DNA of 64,000 nucleotides from CAYQNU01 sp964419055 (GTDB lineage Bacteria; Bacteroidota; Bacteroidia; Flavobacteriales_D; Parvicellaceae), in assembly GCA_964419055.1 (NCBI GenBank), contig CAYQNU010000002.1:203786-267785 (forward strand). The letters are read 5' to 3'. How positions within the stretch are numbered: the first letter of the stretch is position 1; each line of letters opens with the position of its first letter. Of this stretch, positions 8,564 to 16,303 are shown piece after piece. The notes below the pieces were generated by a model, which had not been told where the DNA came from, made no database searches, and saw only the letters and a program-made list of their open reading frames with translations. The translations under genes and the position numbers were made by a program.

Positions 8564-9685
8564 ATGGGACACGATTCAAATGACCGTAGAAATTTTTTAG
8601 GCAAATTAGTTTTGGGAACAACAGCTTTAGCAGCTGCCCCAATTATTGGTGCTTCTCCTCTTCAAAACACAACTCCCATTATGAATGCAATAAAAAAAAT
8701 TCGTGCTTTAGGTTTTCAATGGCAAACTCTTGATCCATTTTTATTTTGTGTACACCACGAAGATGATTATCCAAAAGGAAATGATGAATTAGGTCCAAAT
8801 GAAAGTTTAGCAGGTAGAAATATAGGTTCTGATTTTAATATAAAAGACGGATACCGAATGTATCATGGAACAAAAGTTCCTGGTTTTCCGGGACATCCTC
8901 ACAGAGGGTTTGAAACACTTACTGTTGTAAGAAAGGGATTGGTTGATCACAGCGATTCATTAGGAGGAGCAGGAAGATATGGTAATGGTGACCTACAATG
9001 GATGACCGCAGGAAAAGGATTGATGCATTCAGAAATGTTTCCTTTATTGAAAAAGGAGGAACGGAATCCGTTAGAATTGTTTCAAATTTGGATGAATTTA
9101 CCGCGCAAAAGTAAAATGGTTTCACCCGATTATAAAATGTTTTGGAGCGAAGAAATTCCCAAAATAAAACAACAAGAGGGTAAGGTATTCATTGAAGTTT
9201 TAGTGGGTAGTTTGTTTAACGAACAAGCACCTTCACCACCCTCAAATTCATGGGCAAACGAAAGTCTTAATTGTGTGGGCGTTTACAATTTAATACTTGC
9301 ACCAAACACAACTTTTACCTTACCGGCCACAAAAGAAGGAATTAATAGAAGCCTTTATTTTTATGAAGGCACAGCACTTATGGTTGCCAATGAAAATGTA
9401 CCGGAATATCATGCCGTAGATGTTGAAAGCAGCAAGGATATTGTAATTAAAACGGGTGCAACTGAAGCAAAAATATTAATTCTTCAAGGCAGACCCATAG
9501 ATGAACCCGTTGTGCAACACGGCCCCTTTGTAATGAATTCACGTCAAGAAATAAATGAAGCATTTGCGGAATATCAACGCACCCAATTTGGAGGTTGGCC
9601 TTGGAGTAACTATGATCATGTGCACGATAAAAAATTAGGACGTTTTGCTAAATATCCCAATGGAAAAGAGGAAGTAAAAGGATAA
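8564..9685 (+). CDS. Pirin-family bicupin with Tat signal peptide
   Basis: A 373-residue pirin homologue. The metal-binding residues follow the family's HxH...HxE pattern: His111 and His113 in GHPHRGFET, then His155 and Glu157 in LMHSEM. Pirins bind Fe or other divalent metals and some act as quercetin 2,3-dioxygenases. The N-terminus contains RRNFLGKLVLGTTALAAAP (Arg8-Arg9), a twin-arginine export motif. This protein is therefore probably folded around its metal and exported, unlike typical cytoplasmic pirins of ~290 residues. A -7-like box TAAATTTG lies at 8531-8538. The 3' end is followed by a short spacer before tRNA-Ser. Confidence 0.88.
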   Translation: MGHDSNDRRNFLGKLVLGTTALAAAPIIGASPLQNTTPIMNAIKKIRALGFQWQTLDPFLFCVHHEDDYPKGNDELGPNESLAGRNIGSDFNIKDGYRMYHGTKVPGFPGHPHRGFETLTVVRKGLVDHSDSLGGAGRYGNGDLQWMTAGKGLMHSEMFPLLKKEERNPLELFQIWMNLPRKSKMVSPDYKMFWSEEIPKIKQQEGKVFIEVLVGSLFNEQAPSPPSNSWANESLNCVGVYNLILAPNTTFTLPATKEGINRSLYFYEGTALMVANENVPEYHAVDVESSKDIVIKTGATEAKILILQGRPIDEPVVQHGPFVMNSRQEINEAFAEYQRTQFGGWPWSNYDHVHDKKLGRFAKYPNGKEEVKG

Positions 9686-9811
9686 TTACACCCATTGCCA
9701 TAATCCATATCAATTTTTCATAATGAGGCATTGAAATAATAGGCCACAACCCTTTCATCAGTGCTGAAACAATGAAAAAAAGGCGTTTGTAAAAAAAAGT
9801 TGCTATAAATA

Positions 9812-9842
9812 TTTGCAAGTAAGCAAAAACATATTACTTTTG
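9812..9842 (+). promoter_or_regulatory. Promoter of tRNA-Ser (TTTG-N19-TACTTTTG)
   Basis: TTTG at 9812-9815 and TACTTTTG at 9835-9842 are spaced by exactly 19 bp, matching the Bacteroidota consensus. The mature tRNA starts 16 bp downstream. Confidence 0.75.
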
Positions 9843-9858
9843 CAACCCAATCAAAAAC

Positions 9859-9946
9859 GGAGAGTTGGCAGAGTGGTCGATTGCGGCAGTCTTGAAAACT
9901 GTTGTACCGCGAGGTACCGGGGGTTCGAATCCCTCACTCTCCGCCA
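9859..9946 (+). tRNA. tRNA-Ser (anticodon TGA)
   Basis: The acceptor stem GGAGAGT pairs with ACTCTCC and the discriminator is G, with an encoded CCA at 9944-9946. The anticodon stem-loop GCAGT-CTTGAAA-ACTGT has anticodon TGA at 9893-9895. The long variable arm (GTACC-GCGA-GGTAC) is typical of class II tRNA. The T arm is GGGGG-TTCGAAT-CCCTC. Confidence 0.98.
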
Positions 9947-9954
9947 AAACTTAT

Positions 9955-9988
9955 AATCCTCATTCAGCTCTGCTGAATGGGGATTTTT
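9955..9988 (+). terminator. Terminator after tRNA-Ser
   Basis: A 13 bp stem (AATCCTCATTCAG with CTGAATGGGGATT, one G-T pair) and a short loop run into TTTTT, 8 bp after the encoded CCA. Confidence 0.8.
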
Positions 9989-10155
9989 CATTTTAAAAAG
10001 TCTCAAACTTGTTTGAAGACTATTTATATGAAAAAGACCAAAAACAAAAGCGCCAGCTTTGTTTTGAAGATTATAAGTTTTGAAGCCTCACCCACTAATG
10101 GAAGGACGCAGTCAATCCCTTTTGCTTTCAAATTAGGATTTCTAGTTGGCGTTAC

Positions 10156-10670
10156 AAAAGCTCCTCTCGTCCTTGTTTGAGAGTAACGGTAACGAGGACG
10201 CATGTATAGTGTGATTGCATCGCACCATACTAAATTCATTACAGGGATTCCTTACGTTTTCTATATAACATTTCTAGTTGGCGTTACAAACGCCCCTCTC
10301 ATGCATCCTCGTTATGCTTTGCTAAACGAGGATGAGATTGCGCAGCCAATCCCTTTTGTTTTCAAAAAAAATTCTATTAAGTGTTTAAAAGCTCCTCTCG
10401 TCCTTGTTTGAGTGTAACGGTAACGAGGACGCATGTATAGTGTGATTGCATCGCACCATACTAAATTCNNNNNNNNNNNNNNNNNNNNNNNNNNNNNNNN
10501 NNNNNNNNNNNNNNNNNNNNNNNNNNNNNNNNNNNNNNNNNNNNNNNNNNNNNNNNNNNNNNNNNNNNACTACAGGGATTCCTTTTGTTTTCAAATTAGG
10601 ATTTCTAGTTGGCGTTACAAACGCCTTTTTCATGCATCCTCGTTACGCCTTGCTAAACAAGGATGAGAAG
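10156..10670 (+). repeat. Tandem hairpin-rich repeat array spanning the assembly gap
   Basis: An 82 bp unit occurs at 10156..10237 and 10387..10468 with a single difference. A second unit containing GGCGTTACAAACGCC and CATGCATCCTCGTTA occurs at ~10241..10337 and ~10571..10670. They alternate with a period of ~231 bp. Each unit contains palindromes (CGTCCTTGTT/AACGAGGACG; CATCCTCGTT/AACGAGGATG; GGCGTT/AACGCC), like REP-type repeats mobilised by RAYT transposases. Two short ORFs on the + strand consist only of repeat sequence and are not genes. Nothing else is seen between tRNA-Ser and 10721. Confidence 0.85.
10469..10568. other. Assembly gap (100 N)
   Basis: Exactly 100 unknown bases, the usual placeholder for a gap of unknown size. 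It starts at the end of the second 82 bp repeat copy and resumes inside the other unit, so it is very likely caused by the tandem repeat, and the true array may be longer or shorter. Confidence 0.98.
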
Positions 10671-10720
10671 TTTCAACCAAAAAAGCTCTATCTTTACGCT
10701 TATTCTAAATAATTTGTAAA

Positions 10721-11383
10721 ATGAAAATTGTATTCATTCTGCTTTCATTTATTTATATATCATGTAGTCACATTGTAGAGAATCATTCTAACCAATCCAA
10801 TAAAACAATTAAGACAATTGATGAAATTGATTCTACTTCTAATGAACAATATTTGAATACTCGAAAAAAATTAGACCCATTTGTTTTTACTGATGAAATA
10901 AAACGTATCAACGATTCGAATTTACCTATTCCAAATGAAATGAAGGACCTTTTTGATGAAATAACCCCAAACTATGGTCTTCTTGATTTTAATAAAGATG
11001 GATTCGATGATTTATTTTTTGAATATTATAATTTGTCAGGTTCTGGTGAAAAAAATACTGTAGAAATATTTTTTTATGAACCATTAAGAAAGGAATATTC
11101 TGACACAAGTTTCAAACTAATGAACCCTTCTTTTTTTTATGACAAGAACATAATTACGGCTTATTACTATGGAGGCAGCGGAGGAAGTGCAGAAATGTAT
11201 CAGATTGAAAATGGAAAGTTTGATTTAATTGAACAAATAGAAATTGATATACACTCAGAAAGTAATTTTGAGGTGTTTTTCAACTATTCCCAAAAACCTT
11301 TCTTAGACACCGTAAAAACAAAAGATAACTCAGTGCGGCTTCCCTCTGAATATAAATATTATCCTTTAATAACCACCCATTAA
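10721..11383 (+). CDS. Hypothetical lipoprotein with EF-hand-like motif
   Basis: A 220-residue protein whose signal peptide ends in YISC (lipobox Cys15). A Ser/Asn/Thr-rich linker follows. Residues ~88-98 read DFNKDGFDDLFFE, an acidic loop of the kind found in EF-hand/FG-GAP (VCBS) repeats that bind calcium; only one is seen. The YYYGGSGGSAEMYQ segment is glycine-rich. No enzyme signature is recognised. It is isolated between the repeat array and a gene on the opposite strand, and a degenerate repeat copy follows it. Confidence 0.75.
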   Translation: MKIVFILLSFIYISCSHIVENHSNQSNKTIKTIDEIDSTSNEQYLNTRKKLDPFVFTDEIKRINDSNLPIPNEMKDLFDEITPNYGLLDFNKDGFDDLFFEYYNLSGSGEKNTVEIFFYEPLRKEYSDTSFKLMNPSFFYDKNIITAYYYGGSGGSAEMYQIENGKFDLIEQIEIDIHSESNFEVFFNYSQKPFLDTVKTKDNSVRLPSEYKYYPLITTH

Positions 11384-11406
11384 AAAATAATTGAAAAATA
11401 GAGTCT

Positions 11407-11454
11407 CAAACGCCCTTTTCATACATCATTTTTACACTTCGTTAAACGAGGATG
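11407..11454 (+). repeat. Degenerate outlying copy of the 10241-type repeat
   Basis: CAAACGCCC..TTTCATACATCA..GTTAAACGAGGATG resembles the unit at 10287..10333 with several changes, and keeps the GTTAAACGAGGATG arm. It shows that the repeat family once extended past the lipoprotein gene. Confidence 0.55.
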
Positions 11455-11474
11455 TGAAAAAAGCTTTTACATTG

Positions 11475-11747
11475 TCACTCATACATTCTTTCCGTTTTTG
11501 GATCATCCTTAATTCTGTTTAACAGATGAATAAAAAATCTAAATAGAAGCGACAACAATAAAACTACTACCAAGTATATAATTATAGAAAATAATGTGTC
11601 AAAGTTAAATTTGTCGTTTACGACAATATAATAAAACTCAGAAATTTTTCTGATTGAATATAAAACAGTTCCTACGACTATTAATCCAATTGGGAAACCC
11701 ATTAATTGTTTTTTATATTTTGATTGCATAGGTAATAAAATAAGCAT
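11475..11747 (-). CDS. Small membrane protein, unknown function
   Basis: A 90-residue protein with two strongly hydrophobic segments (MGFPIGLIVVGTVLYSI and LFSIIIYLVVVLLLSLLF) and a charged C-terminal tail. No family was recognised. The start may be the ATG at 11729 (MQSKYKK), which gives a better N-terminus. The gene lies alone between repeats and a DUF2892 gene on the same strand. The real-gene call rests on membrane topology and length, so it is moderately sure. Confidence 0.5.
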   Translation of the reverse strand: MLILLPMQSKYKKQLMGFPIGLIVVGTVLYSIRKISEFYYIVVNDKFNFDTLFSIIIYLVVVLLLSLLFRFFIHLLNRIKDDPKTERMYE

Positions 11748-11865
11748 TGTAAATTTATAACAAAAATCTTTTTAGATAAAAACAAATACCTTCTACTTAT
11801 GAATGAAATTGATTTAAATGTGAATAACTGAAACAAATAAACAGTAATTCCAAAAATAAAAAATC

Positions 11866-12072
11866 TCACTTCACCTTACACGTATTTTTACCCAACAACT
11901 TATAAATGGGACACGTCCCTACAATGGCTGTTACTATTAAAATGCCTCCAATAATCAACGCTATAACTCCCAAAACACCTGTTAAAGTCTGTGTAATGTA
12001 CAATCCCGAAAGTATAAATGCCAGCACAATTCTAATTGCTTTATCCAATTTACCAACGTTTTCTTTTGACAT
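11866..12072 (-). CDS. DUF2892 (YgaP-like transmembrane) protein
   Basis: A 68-residue protein. It begins MSKENVGKLDKAIRIVLAF, then has two hydrophobic helices and the ending TCPIYKLLGKNTCK. This is the pattern of DUF2892, the membrane part of the YgaP rhodanese family: N-terminal NxGxxDR-like motif, GxxxLIIGGIL helix and CPxYxLLGxxTC. The molecular role of stand-alone DUF2892 proteins is not established. It lies 31 bp downstream of the DUF4442 gene on the same strand, so the two are probably co-transcribed. Confidence 0.85.
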   Translation of the reverse strand: MSKENVGKLDKAIRIVLAFILSGLYITQTLTGVLGVIALIIGGILIVTAIVGTCPIYKLLGKNTCKVK

Positions 12073-12103
12073 AATGTGTTGTTTTGTTTGTTAGTTTCTT
12101 TAT

Positions 12104-12601
12104 TTATGCTCTTCCCTTCACTGACCATACAAAAGTAAATGTTGCTATCAATTCACCAGCAGCATCTCTGCCTTCTATTGTTGTTTCAATTAATACAGGC
12201 ACTTTGGTTTGCATCGTTTCTTCAATTGAATTTCTAATTTTTTGCCCATCTTCACACGTAAAATAGGTCAAACTGGTTGCTTTTTTGTGAAACTGTCCCT
12301 CACACTTCACTACCAGCATTGCTACAGAAGGTTTTTGTTTACGTGTAAACATTACCAATAATGCACCTGAAGCCATTTCAGCAGCCATTCCCAAAACCGC
12401 CCAAAAAGTAGATTTAAAGGGATTTTTATTCAAACGTTTATAAGGTACTGAAACTACACATCGCTCCTCAGTTAATGTCACGATTTTCATTCCACTCAAA
12501 AATCCCATGGGTAGCATTCCCATTAATGCCAATCGAAACTTAAAACTACTCGAGAAATCTTTTTTCAGTTGATCTATCGGTTCTTGTTTGAGGAGTGTCA
12601 T
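12104..12601 (-). CDS. DUF4442 hotdog-fold protein (thioesterase-like)
   Basis: A 165-residue protein matching the DUF4442 group of hotdog-fold proteins: basic, with PYKRLNKNPFKSTFWAVLGMAAEMASGALL in the centre. The Asn-Pro-x-x-S-x-x-x-A-x-x-x-A helix corresponds to the hotdog helix that carries the catalytic acid (here Glu in AAEMA) in acyl-CoA thioesterases. Its substrate is unknown. The gene is divergent from cinA (126 bp apart) and upstream of a DUF2892 gene on the same strand. Confidence 0.8.
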   Translation of the reverse strand: MTLLKQEPIDQLKKDFSSSFKFRLALMGMLPMGFLSGMKIVTLTEERCVVSVPYKRLNKNPFKSTFWAVLGMAAEMASGALLVMFTRKQKPSVAMLVVKCEGQFHKKATSLTYFTCEDGQKIRNSIEETMQTKVPVLIETTIEGRDAAGELIATFTFVWSVKGRA

Positions 12602-12727
12602 ATGCCAAAAGAAGTAATTAAATTAAAAAGTTCTATTTTCGTTGACAATATTAGCTAATTTATCGGAAGTGAAGAAACTTATTCCATTGAATTGAGTAAT
12701 TTCGCTTGAATAAATTATAACATTAAA

Positions 12728-13978
12728 ATGAAGGCAGAAATCATCAACATTGGAGATGAATTACTCATTGGGCAAACCGTAAATACGAATGCCGCTTGGA
12801 TGGGTTCTTTTTTAACTAATTTAGGAATTTCGGTTTCTTTTAGCACCGTTATAGCGGATGATGAAACAGCCATTTTAGATGCATTAAAAATTGCTAAAGA
12901 ACGTTCATCTTTGGTACTTATTACCGGAGGTCTCGGCCCTACAAAAGATGACATCACCAAACATACCTTGTGCAAATATTTTGAAAGTACACTTATTGTT
13001 AATCAAGAAGTATTGAAAGGTATTGAAGATTATTTTAGCAAGCGCAATCGTCCCATGTTGCAAACCAATATTGATCAAGCATTGGTTCCCGATGCTTGTA
13101 TTGTTTTGAAAAATGATTTAGGTACTGCTTGTGGTATGTTATTCGAAAAAAATGATTGTGTTTTTGTTTCTATGCCAGGTGTGCCTTATGAAATGAAACA
13201 CATCATGGAAACGGGTGTTTTGGAGTATCTAAAAGAAAAAAATAAGATTGGTGCTATTTATAATGAAACGGTGAGAACTATTGGCATAGGTGAATCCTTC
13301 TTAGCTGAAATCATTGGAGATTGGGAAACCAAATTAAGAGATAACGGACTTAAATTAGCTTATTTACCTTCTCCTGGAGTAGTGAAACTAAGAGTTACTG
13401 CTACTACTTCTGATCAAAAAGAGAATGTCATTCTAGTAAAAAAAGCCATTGAAGAATTAGAACACATTATCCCTCAATATATATACGGAAAAGGTGATAC
13501 CGAAATTCAACAAGTAATAGGAGAAATACTTCTTAAATATAATAAAACGTTGGGCATCTGTGAAAGCTGCACAGGAGGATATTTGTCTCATTTAATCACC
13601 AGCGTTTCGGGTTGCTCCAACTATTTTTTAGGCAGCATTGTAAGCTACACAAATCAATTAAAGAACAAGTTATTAGCTGTAAACAACAACCATTTCACAA
13701 CCGTTGGAGCCGTTAGTGAAGAAGTGGTAATGGAAATGGTAAAAGGTGGACTTGAATTGTTGCAATCTGATTATTGCATCGGAATTTCTGGGATAGCTGG
13801 TCCAAATGGGGGAACAGAAGAAAAACCCGTAGGTACCATTTGGGTTGCTGTAGGAAGTCAAAAAACTACCAAAACTTTTAAATATACATTAGGCAACAAT
13901 AGGGAACGTAATATTCAAATGGCTTCTATTTTTGCGTTAAATGAATTGAGAAAATTAATAATCAGTGAAAACTCTTAA
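12728..13978 (+). CDS. cinA: CinA family nicotinamide-nucleotide amidohydrolase
   Basis: A 416-residue, full-length two-domain CinA. Residues ~1-170 are the MoCF/COG1058 domain (EIINIGDELLIGQTVNTNA and ITGGLGPTKDDITK), which in homologues hydrolyses ADP-ribose. Residues ~260-410 are the PncC domain (GICESCTGGYLSHLITS, GISGIAGPNGGTEEKPVGTIW), which deamidates NMN to nicotinic acid mononucleotide in NAD recycling. Cytoplasmic. All hallmark motifs are present. It stands alone as a monocistron between a divergent gene and a T9SS protein gene that follows after 57 bp. Confidence 0.96.
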   Translation: MKAEIINIGDELLIGQTVNTNAAWMGSFLTNLGISVSFSTVIADDETAILDALKIAKERSSLVLITGGLGPTKDDITKHTLCKYFESTLIVNQEVLKGIEDYFSKRNRPMLQTNIDQALVPDACIVLKNDLGTACGMLFEKNDCVFVSMPGVPYEMKHIMETGVLEYLKEKNKIGAIYNETVRTIGIGESFLAEIIGDWETKLRDNGLKLAYLPSPGVVKLRVTATTSDQKENVILVKKAIEELEHIIPQYIYGKGDTEIQQVIGEILLKYNKTLGICESCTGGYLSHLITSVSGCSNYFLGSIVSYTNQLKNKLLAVNNNHFTTVGAVSEEVVMEMVKGGLELLQSDYCIGISGIAGPNGGTEEKPVGTIWVAVGSQKTTKTFKYTLGNNRERNIQMASIFALNELRKLIISENS

Positions 13979-14035
13979 TTCTTTAATAATTAAGGCAACT
14001 TTTTACTATTTTTCTCGTTACTGATCAAGTTATAT

Positions 14036-16156
14036 ATGGTTCTTAAAAATAGTTTACATACCTTTTTATCTAAGAAACTTTTTCCCAAGAAAGTATTTTT
14101 TTCATGTTGGCTATTGTTATGTACCTTCTTTAACCTAAACGCACAGGTCTTAAGTCCTGAAATCACGTGTTTAAGTGTAGCCAATAATGGAAATGTTACC
14201 ATCAACTGGAACCCATCAACAAATGTGGGTGGTAGTTTTGTTCAATACAACATTTATTCAAATGCATCAGGGGCCTTTAATTTAATTAATACTATTCCAA
14301 CAATTGGATCTTCGCTATTTATTCATGGTGGTGCTGGTGCTCAATTGTCTTCTGTGAGTTATTTTATAAGGGCGGTATATTTCAATGGTACTACCAATAT
14401 TGAATCACCTGCATTAGATACCTTACACACTATTTATCTTAATTTGAATAATCCGAATGATGGAACAGCCATTCTGCAATGGAATGATCCTTTTACTCCA
14501 TTGATTTCCGGTGGCACCTACGGTGACTATTATTACATCCATCAAGAATATCCTTCTGGGACTTGGAATTTAATTGACTCCGTTCTCATCAGTGGCCCTA
14601 ATTATAAAAGAGATACCATCTCCATTTGTCAGGCTACAATTAACTATCGCATTGAATTACGAACCAACAGTGGCTGTTCACATTTTTCCAATATGCCGGG
14701 TGATGAATTCAGAGATCTTATTGCTCCACTTCCTCCCATTATTCAGCATGTAACGGTAGATTCACTAACAGGAAACACCGTAGTTTCTTGGAATCCGAGT
14801 ACTTCTGAAGACGCAGTGGCTTACATTATTTTAGTAAATATAAGCGGAGCATGGGTTATTCTTGATACTCTTTATGGATACAATAATACGAGCTTTACCT
14901 ATTCCAACTCAAATGCTGATTTAATTTCTGAACCCTTTGGAATAGCTGCTTTCGACAGCTGTTTAAACGGTAATCCTCCTGGACCAAACACCAGCCCAAT
15001 GGGCACCTTTCAACGAACAATTTTTGTAAAAAATAACTATCAAGTTTGCGCAAAAAAAACCACTTTACGATGGAATAAATACATCAATTGGGCTAGTGGA
15101 GTTGCCAAATATGAAGTTTTTAGAAAATCAGGAAACGGAAGTTTTAATTTAATTGGTTCAACCGTTCCCGGGGATACCGTTTTTATTGATGATGATCAGT
15201 CTTATAATGTAAATTATTGTTATGTAATAAGAGCCATTTCGGGTAACGATCAAGATTCTTCGCTCTCCAATATTTCTTGTAGGTATTCGAATCAACCACC
15301 TATTCCTAATTACAGTTATTTAAGTAATGTTTCAGTCGTAGGAAATACAATAGATATATCCTTGTTTTCGCATACGGGAGGAATTACCAAACAAGTAATT
15401 TTGGAAAGAAGCACCGACAACGGAATTACTTTTTCAACAATTGAATCACGTAACGCCTTACAAAGCACCATGGTTTTTTCAGATGTAGATGTAGAAGTGA
15501 ACAATCAGCAATATGTTTACAGAGTGAGTTTAAAGGACAGTTGTGATAACATAAGTCGTATTAGCAATACCGGCAAAAATATATTACTTACGGTTCAAGT
15601 GGATGATGTCAATCTTAAAAATCAACTCAATTGGACCCCTTATGAAAATTGGCAAGTGGGAATTTCAGCTTACTCCATATACAGAAGCATCAACGGTGTT
15701 TTTGACCCAACGCCTATTGCTACCGTTCCTTCCAGTCAATTGTATTTTGAAGACGATGTATCTGGTTTCATTGGGACACTTTCAAATGGATCTTTCTGTT
15801 ATAAAATCGAAGCTATAGAAACCACTAATTCTTTTGGAAACAGCTCATCAAGTTTTAGCAATGAATTTTGTGCCACTATGAATCCTTTGGTTTTTATCCC
15901 AAATGCCTTGTATATTGATGGCATTAATAATCAATGGAAACCTGTGGCCAACTTATTAGATTTCACCTCCTATTCGGTGCGTGTTTATACGCGTTTTGGT
16001 GAAGTAATTTTTGAAACTTCCGATCCAAACATCTCTTGGGATGGAACCTATAAAGGACAAATGGTGCAATTGGGAGTCTATATTTATCAAGTTACTTTTG
16101 ACGCAGGAAATGGAAAATTTGAAGATATCAGAGGGTCTTTAACGGTTATTCGATAA
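14036..16156 (+). CDS. Secreted multi-domain protein with T9SS type B (gliding-motility) sorting domain
   Basis: 706 residues. The N-terminal signal peptide (SCWLLLCTFFNLNAQ) has a long basic leader. The body consists of about six repeated fibronectin-III-like beta-sandwiches (recurring TVSWNPSTS, YNIYSN, YRVSLKD patterns). The last ~90 residues (VFIPNALYIDGINNQWKP ... YSVRVYTRFGEVIFETSD ... WDGTYKGQ ... GVYIYQV) are the gliding-motility-associated C-terminal domain, which directs export by the type IX secretion system and shedding or attachment at the cell surface. It is probably an adhesin or matrix protein. Confidence 0.92.
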   Translation: MVLKNSLHTFLSKKLFPKKVFFSCWLLLCTFFNLNAQVLSPEITCLSVANNGNVTINWNPSTNVGGSFVQYNIYSNASGAFNLINTIPTIGSSLFIHGGAGAQLSSVSYFIRAVYFNGTTNIESPALDTLHTIYLNLNNPNDGTAILQWNDPFTPLISGGTYGDYYYIHQEYPSGTWNLIDSVLISGPNYKRDTISICQATINYRIELRTNSGCSHFSNMPGDEFRDLIAPLPPIIQHVTVDSLTGNTVVSWNPSTSEDAVAYIILVNISGAWVILDTLYGYNNTSFTYSNSNADLISEPFGIAAFDSCLNGNPPGPNTSPMGTFQRTIFVKNNYQVCAKKTTLRWNKYINWASGVAKYEVFRKSGNGSFNLIGSTVPGDTVFIDDDQSYNVNYCYVIRAISGNDQDSSLSNISCRYSNQPPIPNYSYLSNVSVVGNTIDISLFSHTGGITKQVILERSTDNGITFSTIESRNALQSTMVFSDVDVEVNNQQYVYRVSLKDSCDNISRISNTGKNILLTVQVDDVNLKNQLNWTPYENWQVGISAYSIYRSINGVFDPTPIATVPSSQLYFEDDVSGFIGTLSNGSFCYKIEAIETTNSFGNSSSSFSNEFCATMNPLVFIPNALYIDGINNQWKPVANLLDFTSYSVRVYTRFGEVIFETSDPNISWDGTYKGQMVQLGVYIYQVTFDAGNGKFEDIRGSLTVIR

Positions 16157-16303
16157 CTCCATTTCGACTTTTCAAAAACCATAATCCTTTCACTTCTAAT
16201 TCACAAAGCTTTCCACAACTCTTAATTTCGGATGATGATTCTGATATATTAACCGATAATTATGCGCATCTTTGCGGCTTAAAACCATTTTTCAATACAA
16301 TTT

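Noticed and set aside
9648..9758. Possible 36-residue hydrophobic peptide on the minus strand overlapping the pirin 3' end
   Set aside because: Protein-like composition but overlaps the pirin gene by over 30 bp, has no promoter or recognised homologue and is too short to support.
9977..10412. Short plus-strand ORFs before and across the repeat array
   Set aside because: They consist of repeat and terminator sequence, differ in frame between copies and have no coding signal.
10156..10670. CRISPR array
   Set aside because: Units are 82 to ~100 bp and alternate in two types without unique short spacers.
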